From NCBI RefSeq assembly GCF_900101755.1, contig NZ_FNAE01000001.1:186001-250000 (forward strand): DNA of 64,000 bases, written 5' to 3'. The DNA comes from Ectopseudomonas alcaliphila. Lineage in GTDB: Bacteria; Pseudomonadota; Gammaproteobacteria; Pseudomonadales; Pseudomonadaceae. The notes beneath the pieces were generated by a model that worked only from the letters and a program-made list of their open reading frames with translations, had not been told where the DNA came from and ran no database searches. Shown here one piece after another: positions 8,357-18,100 of this stretch. The stretch's first letter is position 1, and each line of letters begins with the position of its first letter. A program made the position numbers and the translations under genes.

Positions 8357-10489
8357 TCAGATCTCGAACTCGGCCTGCAGTGCTGCGCGCACGCAGTAGA
8401 GTACCGCCTCATCGACCCGCCCGGCGAATAACGGGGCAATCTCGCTGACTGCCGGTAACTCGCCCTCGCCATCGAGGAAGGCCTCCTGAATCTCGCCCAA
8501 CAGTTCCTCAGGCAGGTCCAACGCCTGTTCCAGGCTCAGTTGCTGCTGGGCGATGGCTTCGGCCAGCAGGCTGTAAACGTTCTTCTCGCTGCAGTTAAGC
8601 TGGCCGGCAATCTGCGCGGGCGTCATGCCGGCGCGGGCCAGGCTGACCAGCTCATGACGCAGATCGGCCACCGGAGCCGGCGTGTCATCCGCGCCGCTGC
8701 CATTGAGCACTTCCAGGAAGGCCTGACCGTAGCGTTCCAGCTTGCGCGCGCCGACGCCGCTGACCTCGGCCATCTCGCTCAGCGAGCTGGGCTGGCTGCG
8801 CAGCATCTCCAGCAGCGTGGCATCGGGGAAGATCACGTACGGCGGTACGCTGTGTTCCTCGGCCAGCTTACGGCGCAGGCTACGTAGCGCCTCCCACATT
8901 TCCCGTTCATGGCCACGCACCAACTGGCTGGCGGCGCTGCTGGAGGCCTTGGCCGCCTGCGCCGGCTTGGGTTCACGGCGCAGTTGCAAGCTGACCTCAC
9001 CGCGCAGCAGCGGCCTGCAGGTCTCACTCAGACGCAGACCGCCGAAACCGTCCAGATCGACATCGGCCAGACCGCGGGCAACCAACTGGCGGAACAGGGT
9101 GCGCCATTCGACTTCGGAAAAACCCTTGCCCACACCGAACACTGCCAGGTGCTGATGACCAGCGGCACGAATCTTTTCGTTGTCTCGGCCGAGCAGAATA
9201 TCCACCAGATGGCCGACACCATAGCGCTGGCCACTGCGATAGACAGCCGACAACGCCTGGCGCGCCGGCTCGGTGGCGTCCCAGGTCTCGACACCGTCGA
9301 TGCAGTTGTCGCAGTGCCCGCAAGGGTTGGGCAGTTCTTCATCGAAGTAGGCCAGCAGCGCCTGACGCCGGCAGCGTGTCTCCTCGCACAGGGCGAGCAT
9401 GGCGTCGAGCTTGTGCTGCTCGATGCGCTTGTGGCGCTCGTCACCTTCGGAATTGTTGAGCATCTGCTTGAGGAAGATCACATCCTGCAGGCCGTAAGCC
9501 ATCCAGGCATCGGCCGGCAGACCGTCGCGGCCGGCGCGACCGGTCTCCTGGTAGTAGGCCTCCAGCGACTTGGGCAGATCCAGGTGACAGACGAAACGCA
9601 CGTTGGGCTTGTCGATGCCCATGCCGAACGCGATGGTCGCCACCATGATCAGGCCTTCCTCGTTGAGAAAGCGCTTCTGATTGAAGGCACGCAATTCGTT
9701 GGGCAGGCCGGCGTGATAAGGCAGAGCCGGGAAGCCCTGGTTGCTGAGAAAGTCAGCGACCTCCTCGACCTTCTTGCGCGACAGGCAATAGACGATGCCG
9801 GCATCACCCTTGCGCGCAGCGAGAAAGTTCAGCAGTTGCTTGCGCGGCTGATCCTTGGGCTGGATGCGGTAGAAGATGTTCGGCCGATCGAAGCTCGACA
9901 GAAAGCGCTCGGCGTTGTCCAGGTGCAGGCGCTGGACGATTTCTTCGCGGGTGCGCTTGTCCGCGGTGGCGGTCAGGGCGATGCGCGGCACATGGGGAAA
10001 AAGCTCGGCAAGCTGACCAAGCTGCAGGTATTCCGGACGGAAATCATGGCCCCACTGCGAGACGCAGTGCGCTTCGTCGATGGCAAACAGGGCAATGTCC
10101 AGGCCCTGCAGGAAGCTCAGCATGCGCGGCTGCACCAGGCGCTCGGGCGCCAGGTAGAGCATCTTGATCTGCCCGCGACGGATACGGTCGGCGATCTCAC
10201 GTTGCTCGTCAGGGCCCAACGTGGAATTCAGCGCCACGGCTGCCACACCCAGCTCATCAAGGGTGGCCACCTGATCGTCCATCAGGGCGATCAGCGGTGA
10301 TACCACCACTGCCAGGCCCTCACGCATCAATGCCGGCACCTGGAAGCACAACGACTTGCCGCCGCCGGTAGGCATCAACACCAAGGCATCACCGCCGGCG
10401 GCTACACGCTCGATGATCGCGGCCTGGTTGCCGCGAAAGGCGTCGTAACCGAAAACGTCTTTGAGAATGCGCATGGCGTGGTCGAGCAT
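8357..10489 (-). CDS. recQ: ATP-dependent DNA helicase RecQ
   Basis: A 710-residue 3'-5' helicase of recombination repair. Motifs in order: [10 protein letters not shown], Walker A PTGGGKS, DEAHC box, [11 protein letters not shown], the zinc-binding cysteines of the RQC region (CEETRCRR, then CGHCDNC), a winged helix, an HRDC domain (around [14 protein letters not shown]), and an extra C-terminal helix-turn-helix segment ([21 protein letters not shown]). Length is above the E. coli form (about 610) because of that extension. ATG 10489 has GGAGG five bases upstream; the upstream extension to 10513 does not. Confidence 0.95.
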   Translation of the reverse strand: MLDHAMRILKDVFGYDAFRGNQAAIIERVAAGGDALVLMPTGGGKSLCFQVPALMREGLAVVVSPLIALMDDQVATLDELGVAAVALNSTLGPDEQREIADRIRRGQIKMLYLAPERLVQPRMLSFLQGLDIALFAIDEAHCVSQWGHDFRPEYLQLGQLAELFPHVPRIALTATADKRTREEIVQRLHLDNAERFLSSFDRPNIFYRIQPKDQPRKQLLNFLAARKGDAGIVYCLSRKKVEEVADFLSNQGFPALPYHAGLPNELRAFNQKRFLNEEGLIMVATIAFGMGIDKPNVRFVCHLDLPKSLEAYYQETGRAGRDGLPADAWMAYGLQDVIFLKQMLNNSEGDERHKRIEQHKLDAMLALCEETRCRRQALLAYFDEELPNPCGHCDNCIDGVETWDATEPARQALSAVYRSGQRYGVGHLVDILLGRDNEKIRAAGHQHLAVFGVGKGFSEVEWRTLFRQLVARGLADVDLDGFGGLRLSETCRPLLRGEVSLQLRREPKPAQAAKASSSAASQLVRGHEREMWEALRSLRRKLAEEHSVPPYVIFPDATLLEMLRSQPSSLSEMAEVSGVGARKLERYGQAFLEVLNGSGADDTPAPVADLRHELVSLARAGMTPAQIAGQLNCSEKNVYSLLAEAIAQQQLSLEQALDLPEELLGEIQEAFLDGEGELPAVSEIAPLFAGRVDEAVLYCVRAALQAEFEI

Positions 10490-10660
10490 GAAGGCCTCCA
10501 AATCGAGCCGCACATTATGCCGCAGGATCGGTCATAACAGGGTGCCTACCTGTCCGAAGCCGCTGAATCGCTGTCAGTAGAGCGCCCGTGCTGGTCGCAG
10601 AGGCAGCGGTGAACTAGAATCCATCCTCGTTTATCCCCTAAGCCTCAAGGTAACCCCACG

Positions 10661-11245
10661 ATGTCCTTCGCTGAGCAACTATCCCGCCTGCAAGCCTTTC
10701 TCGATGCCGATGAGCTGCACGAAGAAGCGCTGGACTACGTGGCCGCCCATGGTTATCTCACTGCACTGGCGATCTGCCCCGATCAGGTGCCGGAGCGTGA
10801 GTGGATCGACGCCCTGTTCGCCGAGCCGCCGCACTACCGTAGCGACGCCGAGCGTGAAGAGGTCGAAAGCACGCTGATCCATCTCAAGGCCCATATCGCC
10901 CGTCAGCTGGCCGGCGAAGAAGAGCCCGAACTGCCGTGCGACCTGGACCTCGGTGACGAGCCGGATGACTCCGACCTGCGCGGCTGGTGCATCGGTTTCA
11001 TGGAAGGCGTGTTCCTGCGTGAAGCCGTGTGGTTCGAGGATGCCGAAGACGAAGTCAGCGAGTTGCTGCTGCCGATCATGGTCGGTTCCGGTCTGTTCGA
11101 CGAACAGGCCGAGTTTGCCGAGATCGCCCGCGACCGCGACCTGGTGGACAGCATGATCGACCAGATTCCCGAGCTGCTTACCGCCCTCTTTCTGCTGTGC
11201 CAGGCTCCGGAAGAAAAACCTGCGCTGCTCAAACCCCGCCACTGA
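10661..11245 (+). CDS. YecA/UPF0149 family protein
   Basis: A 194-residue acidic all-helical protein starting MSFAEQLSRLQAFLDADELHEEALDYVAAHG, the conserved opening of the UPF0149 domain. The family's GxxxGF region is seen at GWCIGFMEGV. No zinc-binding SEC-C tail is present. Function is unknown. It is divergent from recQ with 171 bp between starts, and a hairpin separates it from ybaN. Confidence 0.8.
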   Translation: MSFAEQLSRLQAFLDADELHEEALDYVAAHGYLTALAICPDQVPEREWIDALFAEPPHYRSDAEREEVESTLIHLKAHIARQLAGEEEPELPCDLDLGDEPDDSDLRGWCIGFMEGVFLREAVWFEDAEDEVSELLLPIMVGSGLFDEQAEFAEIARDRDLVDSMIDQIPELLTALFLLCQAPEEKPALLKPRH

Positions 11246-11252
11246 CCGCACC

Positions 11253-11273
11253 AGCCGGGGCACTGCCCCGGCT
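11253..11273. terminator. Hairpin between yecA-like and ybaN-like genes
   Basis: AGCCGGGGCA and TGCCCCGGCT pair around a single C. No U-tract follows, so it could be an mRNA-end stabiliser as well as a weak terminator. Confidence 0.45.
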
Positions 11274-11290
11274 GCCGCCAAGACTCGCCC

Positions 11291-11689
11291 ATGCCGCGTG
11301 ACATCCAGCCAAGCCGCCATCGCAGTGTCCGCTACCTGCTGCTGACCATCGGCTGGCTGAGCGTGGCGCTCGGGGTCATCGGCATCTTCCTGCCAGTATT
11401 GCCGACTACACCGTTCCTGCTCCTGGCGGCGGCCTGCTTCGTGCGCAGCTCACGGCGTTTCTACCTCTGGCTGGTCACCCATCCGCACCTGGGGCCATGG
11501 ATTCGCGACTACCTCGAAGGCCAGGGCATCCCGCTCAAGGGCAAGGTCTACGCCCTGGTGCTGATGTGGGCCAGCATCAGCTTCTCCTGCTATCTGGTAC
11601 CCATGCCCTGGGCGCGAGTATTCATGCTCAGCAGTGCGGTACTGGTCAGCCTGTATATCCTCAAGCAAAAGACCCTGCCCAATCCCTGA
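11291..11689 (+). CDS. YbaN/DUF454 family inner-membrane protein
   Basis: A 132-residue protein with DUF454 signatures: LLLTIGWLSVALGVIGIFLPVLPTTPFLLL, and FYLWLVTHPHLGPWIRDYLEG. Three to four membrane helices. In other Pseudomonas such genes lie next to lapG, as here. Function unknown. Confidence 0.85.
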   Translation: MPRDIQPSRHRSVRYLLLTIGWLSVALGVIGIFLPVLPTTPFLLLAAACFVRSSRRFYLWLVTHPHLGPWIRDYLEGQGIPLKGKVYALVLMWASISFSCYLVPMPWARVFMLSSAVLVSLYILKQKTLPNP

Positions 11690-11697
11690 TTGGTCTG

Positions 11698-11720
11698 CGT
11701 AGCCCGGATGCAATCCGGGA
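11698..11720. repeat. GTAGCCCGGAT-type intergenic repeat
   Basis: One arm of the repeat (CGTAGCCCGGATGCAATCC) follows the ybaN-like stop. A decayed partner (CTCGGATTGCGCC) is visible about 20 bases on. The rest of the gap up to lapG holds only the TGGAG ribosome site. Confidence 0.75.
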
Positions 11721-11875
11721 ACCCGGCGCCACTTCCTCGGATTGCGCCTTGGCGACGGAAGCCAGCCACTTAATCGACAACCTTTTGACACCGTCTTCTC
11801 GCTCCAGCGAAGAGGCCGGCAAAAAGCCGACACCTCGCCTAGACTCAGCCAATCGAGCCTGGAGACCACGACCCC

Positions 11876-12556
11876 ATGCGACGGCTGCGTGTTCAGGGAT
11901 GGCGGTGGCGGCTGCTGATCCTGTGGATCGGCGGCGGGCTGCTGGCCGCGCTGGCGCTGGCCGATTGGGACTTCGCGGTGATCGTGAAGAACGCGGAGAA
12001 CCGCTACGGCAACCTCGGCCCTGCGCGCAAACGCATTCTCGACTGGGAAGAGCTGATCAAGACCAGCGCCAGCCTGGGCGAGGCGGACAAGCTCAACGAG
12101 GTCAATCGCTTCTTCAACCGCACCATCCGCTTCGTCGATGACATCCAGCTCTGGCAGGAGAACGACTACTGGGCCACCCCGGTAGAAATGCTGGTCAAGG
12201 GCGCCGGCGATTGCGAGGACTACTCCATCGCCAAGTACTTCACCCTGCGCCGCCTCGGTATCCCCAGCGAGAAGCTGCGCATCACCTACGTCAAGGCGCT
12301 GAACTACAACCAGGCGCACATGGTGCTGACCTACTACGCCAGCCCCACCGCCGAGCCGCTGGTGCTGGACAACCTGATCAACGACATCCGCCCTGCCTCG
12401 CAACGCAAGGACCTGCTGCCGGTGTACGCCTTCAATGCCGAAGGGCTCTATCTCGCAGGTTCCAACACGCGCAAGAGCGACACCAAGAAGCTCTCTCGCT
12501 GGCAGGACATCCTGAAAAAAATGCGTGCGGAGGGCTTCGCCATCGGCGAAGGCTAG
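11876..12556 (+). CDS. lapG: LapG periplasmic cysteine protease (BTLCP)
   Basis: A 226-residue transglutaminase-like cysteine protease that cuts the N-terminus of LapA-type adhesins and so releases cells from the biofilm. A signal/anchor helix spans about residues 12-30. The catalytic triad is seen as Cys113 (GAGDCEDYSIAKYF), His148 (NQAHMVLTYY) and Asp165 (LVLDNLINDI); spacing fits characterised LapG. It lies nine bases before lapD, as an operon. Its expected substrate motif TAAG is present in the adhesin encoded at 15101-23212. Confidence 0.95.
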   Translation: MRRLRVQGWRWRLLILWIGGGLLAALALADWDFAVIVKNAENRYGNLGPARKRILDWEELIKTSASLGEADKLNEVNRFFNRTIRFVDDIQLWQENDYWATPVEMLVKGAGDCEDYSIAKYFTLRRLGIPSEKLRITYVKALNYNQAHMVLTYYASPTAEPLVLDNLINDIRPASQRKDLLPVYAFNAEGLYLAGSNTRKSDTKKLSRWQDILKKMRAEGFAIGEG

Positions 12557-12565
12557 GAGGAACCC

Positions 12566-14512
12566 ATGTCCCTACTCAAGCAGCTGTTTCTCGCCATCTG
12601 CCTGTTTCTGGTGGTGGCCTTCACCGGCAGTTTCATCGCCGGAGTGGAGAGCTCGCGCGAACAGTTGATCAGCCAGTTGCGTTCGCACGCTCAGGACGCC
12701 GCCACGGCGCTGGGGCTGTCGATGACGCCGCACGTGGACGACCCGGCGATGATCGAGCTGATGGTCAGCTCGATCTTCGACAGCGGCTACTTCGCCAGCA
12801 TCCGCGTGGTACGCATTGCCGACGACAGCCTGATCGTCGAACGCAGCACCGAGATCAGGCCCGAAAGCGTACCCGGATGGTTCGTCGAGCTGGTCGATCT
12901 GCAGCCCCAGGGCGGCGATGCGTTGATCATGCGCGGCTGGGAGCAGGCCGCCAGAGTAGAGGTGCTCAGCCATCCGCAGTTCGCCCTGGCCAAGCTGTGG
13001 GACAGCGCCCTCGGCAGCCTGTTCTGGCTGCTGCTGTGTGGCCTGGTCAGTGCCGTGCTCGGTGGCTGGCTGCTGCGTACCCAACTGCGGCCGCTGGACA
13101 ACATGGTGCAGCAGGCGCAAGCCATCAGCCGCCGCGAGTTCCTCACCCTGCCCCGTGTACCACGCACGCCGGAGCTCAAGCGCGTGGTACTGGCAATGAA
13201 CCAGATGGTCGACAAGCTCAAGACCCTGTTCGCCGAAGAAGCCGCGCGCAGCGAGAAACTGCGTGAGGAGGCTTATCAGGACAGCCTCACCGGCCTGGCC
13301 AACCGCCGTCAGTTCGACATACGCCTGAGCAACCAGTTAGTGATCAACGAGCAGCATCCAGAGGGCTACCTGCTGCTGCTGCGCCTCAACGACCTGGGCG
13401 GCCTCAACCAGCGCCTCGGCGGCCAGCGTACCGATGCGCTGATCGCCGCATTGGGCGATCAGCTCCGCCAACTGCTGGCGTTACCAGGGCGCAGCCAATG
13501 GCTGGCATCGCGCAACCGCGGCGGCGAGTTCACGCTGCTTGCGCCCGGCCTCAATGGCGAAGACGCAGATCGCCTGGCCAGCGAACTCAGCGAAGCCCTG
13601 AACAGCCTGAAGCAGACTGGTGCCAGCGACTGCGATCCCGTTGCCCACATCGGTATTGCCGCCTTTCGCCCTGGCGAGCAGAGCGAGGCAGTGCTGAGTC
13701 GCGCGGATCAGGCGCTGGCCCAGGCGCAGAGCCGCTCGGACAGGTGCTGGGAGCGCCTCGACGACTTCACCACCCGGCCCACTCATGGCCTGCACGACTG
13801 GCGCGGCTGGATCGACGATGCGCTGACCCAGGGCAAATTGCAGTTGTATTTCCAGCCGGTTGCCGAATGCGCCGCGGGCACGCTGATGCAGCACAAGGTC
13901 CTGGCGCGCCTGCTTGATCCGGCCGGCGAAGCCATCACCGCCGGGCGCTTCCTGCCCTGGATCGAGCGCCTGGGCTGGGCCGCGCGCTTCGATCTGGCGA
14001 TGCTCGAACACAGCCTTGACCACCTGACGCGACACCCGCAACCCCTGGCGCTGAGCCTGTCTGCCGCGACCTTGCGCAATGAACAGGACAAAGCGCGCCT
14101 GCTTGATGCGCTGAACAGTCGCAAAGACGTAGCGCACCTGATGACGCTGGAAATCGATGAACGCCACCTGCCGCCACCCGCCGAGCTGGAAGCGCTGAGC
14201 CAGGCGATTCGGGAGGCTGGTTTCAACCTGGGCCTGCAACATTTCGGTGGGCGCTTCAGCCTGATTGGCAATCTCACCCACCTGGGCCTGGCCTACCTGA
14301 AGATCGATGGCACCTATATCCGCGCCATCGACCAGGAGAGCGACAAGCGGCTGTTCATTGAAGCAATCTTCCGCGCTACCAACAGCATCGACCTGCCGCT
14401 GATCGCCGAGATGGTGGAAACCGAAGAGGAGCTCGCAGTCCTGACTGAACTGGGCATACACGGCGCCATGGGCCGTCTGATCGGCGCACCGGCTCCATGG
14501 GGCAGCAAATGA
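12566..14512 (+). CDS. lapD: LapD c-di-GMP receptor controlling LapG
   Basis: A 648-residue inside-out signalling protein: membrane helix (6-26), periplasmic LapD/MoxY-type domain, second helix (150-170), HAMP, degenerate GGDEF (RGGEF at 318-322) and degenerate EAL (KVLARL at 444-449 in place of EAL). The lost catalytic motifs indicate it binds c-di-GMP rather than making or breaking it. Trp125 in the periplasmic output domain, which contacts LapG in P. fluorescens, is conserved at the same number. High c-di-GMP should make it sequester LapG. AGGAGG precedes ATG 12566. Confidence 0.95.
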   Translation: MSLLKQLFLAICLFLVVAFTGSFIAGVESSREQLISQLRSHAQDAATALGLSMTPHVDDPAMIELMVSSIFDSGYFASIRVVRIADDSLIVERSTEIRPESVPGWFVELVDLQPQGGDALIMRGWEQAARVEVLSHPQFALAKLWDSALGSLFWLLLCGLVSAVLGGWLLRTQLRPLDNMVQQAQAISRREFLTLPRVPRTPELKRVVLAMNQMVDKLKTLFAEEAARSEKLREEAYQDSLTGLANRRQFDIRLSNQLVINEQHPEGYLLLLRLNDLGGLNQRLGGQRTDALIAALGDQLRQLLALPGRSQWLASRNRGGEFTLLAPGLNGEDADRLASELSEALNSLKQTGASDCDPVAHIGIAAFRPGEQSEAVLSRADQALAQAQSRSDRCWERLDDFTTRPTHGLHDWRGWIDDALTQGKLQLYFQPVAECAAGTLMQHKVLARLLDPAGEAITAGRFLPWIERLGWAARFDLAMLEHSLDHLTRHPQPLALSLSAATLRNEQDKARLLDALNSRKDVAHLMTLEIDERHLPPPAELEALSQAIREAGFNLGLQHFGGRFSLIGNLTHLGLAYLKIDGTYIRAIDQESDKRLFIEAIFRATNSIDLPLIAEMVETEEELAVLTELGIHGAMGRLIGAPAPWGSK

Positions 14513-14606
14513 CTGTAAAGGCCCCGCCCCGGGGCGACTTTCCAAAGGTCCGGGTTGTCGCACCGACCGCTTCGCCGCAGGGCGCGACTCCTACAAAGGC
14601 GTGGTC

Positions 14607-14948
14607 CTAGACCAGATCGTGCTCGTCGTCGCCAAGCAGGCCGCTAAGGCCCTCGATCTCGGCGCGGGCAATGGCGCGCTGGTCGAGCTTCTGCCGCGCG
14701 GCCTCGGGCAGGTCGGTGTAGCGGATGACGCCTCGCTCGACCAGTACGCTGACCACGTCTTCCAATACGCGCACCAGCTCCAGGTCAGACTGTTTCAGGC
14801 TGTCCAGGCGCGCCTTGACCTCTTCCCTGGCCTCAAGCCAGCTGTGTAGCTCCTCGCTCTCGACAGCCAGGTTTTCCGTCATACCCTCAAAGGGTTCATG
14901 TTCCACTCGCAACAAACGCCCGGCCGCGTCGCGCTGTACGTAAACCAT
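14607..14948 (-). CDS. Conserved Pseudomonas hypothetical protein
   Basis: A 113-residue acidic, helical, soluble protein starting MVYVQRDAAGRLLRVEHEPFEGMTE. Similar proteins are often labelled tryptophan synthase subunit beta-like in databases, a name I consider uninformative, since no PLP-enzyme motif is visible. GGAGG five bases before ATG 14948 fixes the start; the extension to 14963 is unsupported. It is convergent with lapD and follows the adhesin gene behind a strong terminator. Function unknown. Confidence 0.75.
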   Translation of the reverse strand: MVYVQRDAAGRLLRVEHEPFEGMTENLAVESEELHSWLEAREEVKARLDSLKQSDLELVRVLEDVVSVLVERGVIRYTDLPEAARQKLDQRAIARAEIEGLSGLLGDDEHDLV

Positions 14949-14970
14949 CGCTGCCTCCAGCAAACGCCAT

Positions 14971-15005
14971 AAAAAAGCCCGCCACCCGGAGCGGGTAGCG
15001 GGCTT
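14971..15005 (-). terminator. Rho-independent terminator of the adhesin gene
   Basis: Read on the minus strand: AAGCCCGCTACCCGC, short loop, GGGTGGCGGGCTTTTTT. A long GC stem ending in a six-U tract, about 100 bases past the adhesin stop. Confidence 0.9.
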
Positions 15006-15062
15006 ACTCTAGTTGAGTGCTGCAACTAAGGAAACTCTGATAAGCGTTTCCCTTTGCCTGAG

Positions 15063-15089
15063 AGGCCGCCAGCACAACGCTGACGGCCT
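15063..15089 (-). other. Hairpin just after the adhesin stop
   Basis: AGGCCGCCAGC and GCTGACGGCCT pair around ACAAC with one wobble or mismatch. An outer partial pairing of CCTGAGAGG with CCTCTCAGG is also possible. It has no U-tract. It lies 12 bases past the stop and upstream of the real terminator, and may protect the 3' end of the long mRNA. Confidence 0.5.
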
Positions 15090-15100
15090 CCCCTTACCTC

Positions 15101-18100
15101 TCAGGCGACCAGCTGATTCTGGTCCAGCATGCCCTGGATGATATCTGCAGTATTGCCACCGGAGAGGATGGTGTTCTCCAGGGTGATGGTCTGATCCACC
15201 GGCGCGCCACCTCCTGCACTGGCGATGTTGATCACCGTACTACCCGGATCGCTGACGAAGTCGAAGCTCAGGTATTGGCTCAACACGTCGGCGCTGGCCG
15301 GATCGCTGACGCCCACCAAAAGCTGCGACAGATCCAGCGTGTCCTCTCCGTTACCGAAGTCCTTGACGATATCGTGATAGTTGCCGCCGCGATCCCCCGC
15401 ATTCCAGACGAAAGTATCGTTGCCGCTACCGCCGAACAGCACATCGTTGCCAGCGCCGCCGATCAGGATGTCATCGCCGCCCTGGCCGAACAGCCAGTCG
15501 TTGCCGGCACCGCCTTCGAGCGTGTCATTACCTCCGACGCCCGGCACCGATGCACCCAGTTGCTCGGCGTGCAGGTGGATGAAGTCCATGATCTGCGTCT
15601 GAGTCGGGGCCACCCCGGAATTGAGCGCCGTCAGGTGGTCGATCAGTACCTGATAACCGGGCGCCTTGCTGGCGTCTATCCACAGGGTATTGAGCGCGTC
15701 ACCGAACAGGTAGTCGTCACCTGCACCGGCCACCAGATGATCGTCACCCAGGCTGGCGTAACCACCATCGGTGACGCTGCCGGGGTCGAGCACCGCGAAA
15801 AGTTCACTCGGCGTGGTAACGATCTGCGGCTGGCCTACCGCACCGTTGACGGTGTTGCCACCGAAGGACAGTGACCCCTCCCCAGTCACATCGGTATTGT
15901 CGAAGAAACGCAGCACATTGCTGTTGACCCCGGTACCGATGCCGATGGCATGCACCTCGGCGCGCTCCATCAAGATCGAGGCATGATCCAGAGCCCGGTC
16001 GACGTCGCGGTAGTTCACCGTGCTGCCGCTGTTGCTGTTGTCACCGTTATAGGTGGTCGGGTCGCCATCGGTCAGGAAGTAGGCGAGGTTGTTGTAGCCG
16101 TTGGCCTGCACCCCATCGAACCAGGCATTGGTCTGCTGCATCGCCGCCTCGTAGTTGGTGGCCCCGGAAGCGGTCAGCGCCATCAGCACGTTGTTCGGTG
16201 CAGCCAGGGCCGCCTGGATCTGCGCCAGGGTGCCGCTGAGCAGCAGGCTGGAGCTGGACGAGAAGGAGATCAGCGCGATATTGATCTGCCCGGTATGGGT
16301 ACCGAGTTTGCCAATGAAGGCATTGACCGCATCCTTGAGCAACGCCAGGCGGCTGCTGTATCCCCCATCGCCATCCGGATCGCTGCTCATGCTGCCGGAA
16401 CGATCGAGGATCAAGGCGATGTTGTAATTCTCCGCCGGCTGGACCACCGGTGGCTTAGCGCCCCCCAGGTCACCGATCAGCACGTCATTGCCGAAGGTCC
16501 CTTCGATAGCACCCTTGCCATCGTCATACTGACTGGGCACATGGTGAGGCACGCTGGAGTTCGGTGTGTCGTCGGCATTGCTGCCGACAACCAGTACCGA
16601 CTGATCGCCGCGGATGCAGATATCCAGATCGGCCGAAGCACGGTCGCCATCGCCGTCGCTCACCACGTAGGTAAAGCTCTGCGTCAACTGCCCGCTGGGG
16701 CCGAAGCTCAGGTTGCCTTTCGCGGAGAAGTCGAACTGCCCGACATTGTCCCCATCCAGGTGAATCTTCAGGGTCCCGGTTGCGGTAGTGAGCGTCAGCT
16801 CGGCGGTCGCGGCATTGAAGGCCCAGGTGACGGTACCAGCCCCGCTCACCTCGATGCCGTCGCCGGCCTCGTTGAGGCTGAAGGTCTGGCCATCGACACT
16901 GACCGACTCAATACGCCCAAGACCATCGGCGCCCAGGCTGTCGTTGGCCAGAACGTCACCGGAGACACTGCCGCCCAGGTCGGCCAGGTCCAGCAGAGTT
17001 TCGGACAGGCTGTCAGGCGCGCTGTTGATCACCGAACCATCACTGGCGATCTGCCCCATGAAGGAGCCCGTGAAGTTGATGCCCACGGAGTGCGCCGTAA
17101 AGCTGTTGGTGGCGCTGTTGTTATCGCCATCGATGTTGCCGATGAAGTTCGTCCAGTTGTTGGCGATCCAGGTGGTCAGCGTCCCGCCCTGCGCTCCGAC
17201 GGTGGGCTCACCATCGGAGATGAAGTACAGCTTGTGCTGCTGCGCCGGATCGGCGCCCGGAGCGTTGATATCGTTGGTGATCTGCGTCTTGGCCACGCCC
17301 AGGGCCTGCTCGTAGTTGGTGAAACCACTGACGGAAAGACCGTTGACCGCCGTGAGCAGAGCCGTATAGCCCGGATCACCCACTGAACTGAAGGTGAAGT
17401 CGCCGATTTCCGCAGCACCCGAGTTGAAGGTGATCAGGTTGACGTGCACCGGAGCAGAAAGATCGGCATAGCCCTGGGCCAGGGCGATCACCGCCTGCTT
17501 GAGCGCTGCCAGCTTGGCGCCAGCCATGCTCAACGAGACGTCCAGCACCAGGGTCAGGTTCACCAGCGGCGGGGCGGCCTGAACGATGCAGTCGGGCTTG
17601 TCGCTGGCGGCAATGGGCACATCATCCTGCACGTCGATCACCAGCGTCCCCGCCGGGAAGCCGGCGGGTAACGGGTCGCCGTCGCCATCGGTCGCCTGCA
17701 GCATCTTGGAGAAATCGATAGGCTGCCCTGCCGTACCCAGGGTCTCACCATCGTCGCCATCGCCCAGCGGATGATCCAGCGGACCTTTGAGCTCGAAGCG
17801 ATAACTGCCGTCAGCCCCCACCTCGAAGCTGAATACCGGATAGCCGTCGACACCCGCCACCTCACCGATCAGGGTGGAATTGACCAACTGGTCGCCATCC
17901 CATTCGTACTCGACTCGGTAGCTCAGTTCGACGCCACCGGAGCTGAGCTGCTGCGTCAGCATCGAGGCCACATCACCGGTCAGGCTGAAGTTCCCCGGCC
18001 CATCGGCACCAAAATTGACCAGCGCGTGCAGAGTGCCAGCACCCCCTTCGGCCACCAGTGTCTGGCCAGCCTCGGGATTGCCGAGATAGGGCGCGCTGAG

